Assembly (NCBI GenBank): GCA_012934845.2
Contig: WNNJ02001571.1
Coordinates: 1 to 64,000, forward strand
Reading direction: 5' to 3'
Source of the DNA: Pomphorhynchus laevis
Taxonomy: Eukaryota; Acanthocephala; Palaeacanthocephala; Echinorhynchida; Pomphorhynchidae
DNA length: 64,000 nt
Shown: positions 58,501 through 64,000 of the stretch, piece by piece
Layout of the letters: every line of letters begins with the position of its first letter
Position numbering within the stretch: the first letter of the stretch is position 1
Made by a program: the position numbers and the translations under genes
The notes under the pieces: model-generated
Databases searched by the model: none
The model's input: the letters and a program-made list of their open reading frames with translations, nothing else
Told to the model about the DNA's origin: nothing

Positions 58501-60379
58501 AAAATGTGACATTGAATAAATATTTTTTCAATCTCTTCTTATTGTAAATATTCTTAAGTGATGGGACAATCAATTTATAACAGATAATTATTTAAAACAA
58601 TTGAATCACAAAATACTATTTCCAATTTTTGCCGATAAAATTAAAATATTAAAGAATGGGCAAATTTGATAACTTTTTTATGTTATTGGATGCACCGCAA
58701 CTGCGGTGATTTTACATAATTTTTTAAAATTAAAGTCAACTATCTCGATTTTTCTGCATTTAATGCTTACATTTATTTAATAAAACACCCTTTTATTAAC
58801 AAAAATGTTGTATCGGATAAAGACATTCTGTTCAAACAAATTTGATAACTTTCGTATGTTATTGGATAGTTCCACTTCGTTTTAGCCTTAATGATGAATA
58901 ATCATGTATACATGATATAATATTAATAATAAATAATATTATAATATAATATTTTATATTACAAATATAATTTATTAATATATTATTTGATATATTAAAT
59001 ATATCGAAGCACGTGAAGGTACTTGATTTACTCGGTAACGGATCAACTATATTAGATAATAAAACATGTTGGTTGTTTGGTTTAAAGTCAAGTTTCTAAA
59101 CATACTTTGTTTAGTTTATTATTTCCTAAAAACTAAAATATTTTCTCCGTCTATCAAATATGTTAAGATCGGCTGTTGACAAGCTCGTCTACAACGCGAT
59201 ACTTTCGCCATAAATGGTAGTCCATTAGCGTAGAATAATATCAATGTTAAACACATAGTTTAACATCGATAAGCTTAAAATAATGCCAATAAAAAATATT
59301 GCATAAGCCAAGCCCTAACAATAATAATCAGTATAATTATTTTAAAAGTTTAAGTTTGCTTGCCAGTTTATGACAAATCAAAATATTAAGAATAACCTGA
59401 AATATAAACTTTTATATTTTTTATTCTGGCGTATTAGTGTATTCCTTATTTATTCTTAATTCTTTTATTCATCTAGTACACTTGTTTTTGATATAATAAC
59501 TTCGAAGTTTAGATTACGTTGAGATTTAGTTCACACACCCTAACTCGAAATAAAACGTTAAATCCGTCGTGCTATTTACTATATTATATCATTTGTCACT
59601 TATAACATAGTTTAATACAACATACTATACAACGTATTACGCATTTGATACAAGATAACCTCGGTAAACTAGGTTAACCAATTTAAAAAGAAACATCACA
59701 TACAATACGAGGCAAAGCGAAAATGCATAAAGTTTTTTCATTACGTTAAAAAATATTTTGCATTACTTTAACAAAAGTTTGAATTGTGATATCTAACGAT
59801 GTCGTCCAAACATCTACAGTAAATACACGTAAAATCAAAGTAAATAAAATTGTGTGATGTCATGTGTTGTTAAAATAGAATATTAAGTAGTCAAATATAA
59901 ACTTATTTTTTCTTTATGCTAATCCCTGTTCGGAGTTGAATGCCATATGAGTCTCTTCCACTGCACTCGATTCGCTACATTTCGATAGTTCTTTGACAAC
60001 TTCACAGTGACCAAGCGGGATCTATGCGGGTCGCTACCGAGCAACGCCCTAGCCGAGTTTGCTTTTTGGTTTTGACTCATCATGTTAATAGTTCGAAGCA
60101 GTATTTTTACAATCGGATGTCCTTCCTGACTAAAAACACCCTCCTCCTTTTTCAGCCGTGCTTGGGACCAGCCTTGGCGGTGCCAAATATAAACAGTTTT
60201 CTAATATCGATGTATAATTATTTATATAATAATATCGATGTTTAAACCATCTAATATTTTTATAATATCGATGTGTTAATTATTTATTATTTGTTCTGAA
60301 TTAAAAAACCTCCGTATATTTAATTAATATATTCTCATTATATTTATATAATATATATTATAATATTAATCTGAGAATA
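55549..60379. other. Downstream non-coding stretch
   Basis: AT-rich DNA with no gene that I recognise. The open frames at 57031-57545 lie on both strands of a somewhat less AT-rich patch (57.03-57.5 kb) without convincing splice sites. The segment near 60.0-60.2 kb is GC-richer and also unassigned. A short sequence CAAATTTGATAACTTT...TGTTATTGGAT recurs at about 58662 and 58838. Confidence 0.5.
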
Positions 60380-61110
60380 TTTATTATACGACTGTAGCCT
60401 TTCGGCATGGGGCGGAAAACAAAGATGTACATATACACAAATAGTAAAATAAAATACAAAAACATCATGAAATCAAAAGCCATTTGCTATGGTTTGAATT
60501 ATCGACTACTTGCTTGACTGTCTGGCTTAACAATTCCATTGATATTAGTTGGTTTGGGTCAAGGGTGTTGTTTAGGTCAGTAGTTAGCGAATCAATTTGT
60601 TTGAGTTACAATTTGACAAGGACAGGGCAATAAAACAGATGAGAAATGTGTGAACATTGAATGTGACGAAATTTACAGTGGCAATAATTCGAGCGATCGT
60701 GGAATGAATATGGATTATTCAAAGCTTATCGCGATAGCCGTGTATACGGGGCCGGACAATAGGTGGTTTTTGTGTGTGAGGTTTATGCGGTAGTAATTTC
60801 AAGGTATTTGATGCTGATGATATTTCAGGGTCGATTGCAAAGAGCTTAGTAGTAAATTGTTCAGTGTGTTGTTTGAATGCCGATGTTTTATGGAGTTTTG
60901 ATTGATAGGCCAAGGATGTTTTTAATAAAGCGTCACTTACATGCCTTTAATTGCTTAAAGTTTATACTTAAAAGGTCGGACCATATTACGGGTAGGGCAT
61001 AAGTTATCATGAATTCTAGCATAATCTTAAAGAATCAAAGCGCACCGTGTAAGCATAAACTTGAAAGTTTTCGATATGCGTATGTGGTATATAATACTTT
61101 ACATTATTTT
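60380..61110 (-). mobile_element. LINE 3' end, copy 1 (5'-truncated)
   Basis: Minus strand. The post-RT segment (ITYALPVIWSDLLSINF) is at about 60.93-61.05 kb, the Cys/His tail (HGYRDKL, then a CHCKF-type stretch) at 60.65-60.74 kb, and the end near CCGAAAGGCTACAG at 60.39 kb. It is the same family as the next copy but diverged from it, with frameshifts. Confidence 0.7.
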
Positions 61111-61389
61111 TGTTTTAAGTGGATACAAAATGATCATGTGGAATTTTGATGGACTCTTAGATATTTACAAGAATTGATGAATTTGATGGGTCGCTAATCT
61201 AGCCAAAATGTATTTGAATAATCAAAGCGTTCTCCACTGCGAAATTTGATAATAATATAATATTAATTATATTATTAAATTTATTTAATTATTACATTGA
61301 ATTTATTTATATCTAATTTTTTAAGATATGAAAAAAATAAAACGTTTATGATTTTTATATGCTGAGCGCCCTGATATTTTTCGCTTTGT

Positions 61390-62165
61390 AATTAGTTAAT
61401 CCAATTACATAAAATTATGTAGAGAAATTTATTTATCCGCATAACCTTTCGGTAGGGATTGAAAAACAAACAAATATCGTATACAGTAAACAGGCAAACA
61501 ATATATTTTTAAGATCTGTTATCTACATGTTAATACTTCAATAGGAATTTCGGCAGGTTTGCGGTTTATCAGGATCTGCGTAGTTTATCAATCCCAGCTA
61601 GTTCTAATTTAGACAAATGTGGACAAGAAAAATCATGCAGTAAGGATGTACACGGAGAGCAATAGAATACGCATTTACATTGAATGGAGACTGGATGAAT
61701 TGGAATATTAATAATGCAAAATTTATCATGATAACCGTGAATAGAAAACCTTCATATCAATGGTCTCTTAATATAACAAGCCTGCTGTCACCGGGTCTGT
61801 AAAAATATGAGTGTTAAATAAATCTCATGGGTAAGTTTTGATCTTTTAAGAATAAATTCAGATTCATTAGTCGAAAACACTTGAGTTTTTGTAAATTGAA
61901 GATTGCGCGAATATAATTAGAGCAAATGGAAATGCGAGATTATATGGCGACCGATGTAGTGTAACATTTCACTGAAACACCCACAATTTGCTTAATAAAT
62001 CTGTTCTGACAGTTATCAATTTGAACAAAGTTCCAAGAGGATAATTCCGACCATATTACTGGTAAACCGTATGTCAAAATTGGTAATAGTATTACACGAA
62101 AGTATTTAATAGCACCTTCGTATGATAGAGCACCAATATTACGTACACTACAGGTAGCCATATAA
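61390..62165 (-). mobile_element. LINE 3' end, copy 2 (5'-truncated)
   Basis: Minus strand. The frame at 61940-62161 encodes the post-RT segment (LLPILTYGLPVIWSELSSWN, then IDNCQNRFIKQIVG). Further on, at about 61.63-61.75 kb, is HGYHDKFC and a Cys/His cluster (QCKCVFYCSPC) typical of the C-terminal zinc knuckle of CR1/Jockey/I-type LINE proteins. The 3' end shares CCGAAAGGTTATGC with copy 1. 5' truncation is at about 62165. Confidence 0.75.
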
Positions 62166-64000
62166 ATGAGTTATGAAATATTTATGAAATTTATAAAAAA
62201 AACAGAAGTATTTAAGGAAAGTATGTTTAAAGATAATAGTGTGTTACTATTCAATATTGTAATATTTGTAAGCATGGAACTTAGATACACTGAGATACAG
62301 ATAAATATTCAAATATCAATTAATCAAACCGTTATTTCAAAAATTTCACAAATGGAGAGGGTGAACTGGTAGACTGACTGACAAAGAAGGACAATCTTCG
62401 GATAACGTTTTTCCTGGCTTTCTTTTTATTTATATTGTGATAATGTAACAGTTTCATGGAATTATCGTGTTATTTCTGAACTAGCTGTGAATATTTTATG
62501 AAGCCCTTGTTCACAATTTGTGTGATAAAATTTACCCCGAAATTGCATATAGGTTGGATAGATTAGATTTTTTCAGTTGTTCTTTTTTGTCTTTTTAATT
62601 CCGTTTTTATTAATAAAACTTTTATTGCGACCGTGTGTTAATTATTCACAATACAGAATTTAAATTAGACTTGCAAATAAACGTTTGTATTTTTATAATT
62701 TTAGTTTTTATAGCTTTTGAAAGTATGAATTACTGGCTATCAAAGAATTCATGTTAAAGAAGTGACTAAATTGTTAATATGCTTTGAAACAAATGCTGTA
62801 AAATATTAAATAAACGAAGTATTGGTAAATATCCAAATCAATCAAAAAATTCGTCATTCATGCAACTATTTAAAGGTGAAGCCTTTATGTCGTCAATTGA
62901 AAAACAACACGTCTTGAAGCATGCAGTGGTTGAAGGAGCGTGTCAAGGAAAGGCTAAATTTATGGTTTGAATGAATGCTCATAAAACATATGTTTCTTAT
63001 AAATAAAAATATTGTATCTATTTGCAATTATATTATTTAAGATAATTCATTTAAATACTATATGCTTAAAAAAATTTTATGATATTTTATTAAAAGTAAT
63101 ATTATTATATTATACAATTGTTATTTTTATGTCCTTAAAAAATAAAATTATAAAAGTAGAAGTTAATAATATTACTTTATAATCGTTAGTATTTAACGAT
63201 TAACTTTATCGAATATTTTATTTCAAACGACTCAGGAAATTTTAGACTTGATAAGCTTTGGTCTAATTTTAAGTACACAATATTATTTTTCATTCTAAAA
63301 GGTCTTTAATAACATTTGTTTGCTTGTTTTATTTTGACAAAGCATTTTTCAATAACAGTAGTCGATAAATAATTTTAATAAATGAAAAAAGTTCAAGTGC
63401 TACCTATTCTTATCTAACAAAATCAGCAAGAACGTTAATGAATTCCTTCCATATTTTACACACCATCTGCCTAAAAATCAAATATGCAATCAATTGTGGA
63501 ATTAAATACGATATATTCAATAGCCTACATTATAACAAACATATCTAACCAAAATGATAATGTGGATCAATTTGGAGAATCATTATAACTCCGAAATGCA
63601 TATAAATCTCCATATGTTTTGTAGACAAATTGTCCATGTTGTAAAATAGACAACTTTACAATACTTCAAGGACCGCTACCAGCTTTATATAGTAAACGGA
63701 ATACAAGGCATCAGATTATGGAATAATTTTTTAATGTAGATTTCAATGTACAAAGTTTCCTCAAATTTGCTATACCTAATTTAACTATTATTTTGTACCT
63801 TTTTTGCAATTGCTGTAAGTTTTCTAAGTAAATCGATTTTGCCCTCTACATGGTCTCTTTCAACTTGGTCTTACAATTTGTGTACATAATATCTGAGTAT
63901 TGTATGAAATTCAATTTAAAAAGATTGTAAAATCAGAATAGCATTTGTTACATTTGACCCGACCGCATGTATTCGATATTTTGTTAAATCTTCATTTTCT
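62166..64000. other. Non-coding stretch
   Basis: AT-rich DNA to the window end. The open frame at 62166-62372 has background composition. I see no gene, RNA or repeat array. Confidence 0.5.

Overview
This is a very AT-rich piece of a nuclear eukaryotic genome, most likely from an arthropod. It has no operons, prokaryotic ribosome sites or CRISPR. It does have spliced coding exons with GT..AG introns, several of them only 49-53 bp long, and dense arthropod-type retroelements. I cannot name the species.

The only host gene I can support well is on the + strand from about 21.9 to 55.2 kb. It is a type I membrane protein of the Kirre/Roughest (KIRREL, SYG-1) family with five Ig domains. Exons for Ig1 to Ig5, one transmembrane helix and a short cytoplasmic tail can be read in compatible phases: 21956-22147, 22201-22323, 24833-25150, 29072-29180, 29232-29392, 32423-32707, 32757-32854, 40693-40888, 40941-41042, 53303-53503 and 55016-55182. 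Together they make about 649 codons plus stop. The signal-peptide exon is uncertain (weak candidate 20805-20862), and the 3' end has two candidate last exons.

Upstream (0-21 kb) the window is mostly repeats. There is a decayed LINE on the minus strand (about 1.3-4.7 kb), two families of long dispersed non-coding duplications (5.4/9.8 kb and 10.7/13.8/18-20.4 kb), many 5'-truncated ends of one Penelope-like element, and one GC-rich exon-like segment on the minus strand near 7.5-7.9 kb.

The introns of the host gene hold most of the rest. They contain a 46-bp minisatellite split by a retroelement end, a 161-bp tandem array (5 units), a decayed canonical Penelope element with a C-terminal GIY-YIG nuclease (33.2-35.0 kb), a complex foldback element around a microsatellite (35.6-37 kb), LTR-element fossils, and a 132-bp satellite array (15 units) with an emerging dimeric higher-order pattern (41.1-43.1 kb). 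A Ty3/Gypsy fossil (43.6-51.0 kb) has been split by a Penelope-like element (about 45.26-48.17 kb) whose GIY-YIG nuclease lies at the N-terminus, before the reverse transcriptase. That is the permuted Naiad-type architecture. Downstream (55.6-64 kb) there are two related LINE 3' ends on the minus strand and otherwise non-coding AT-rich DNA.

The most interesting items are the permuted Penelope-like element and its local family of 3' ends with a conserved, strongly foldable 3' RNA block, its coexistence with a canonical Penelope in one gene, and the satellite arrays and nested insertions carried in the introns of an adhesion-receptor gene.
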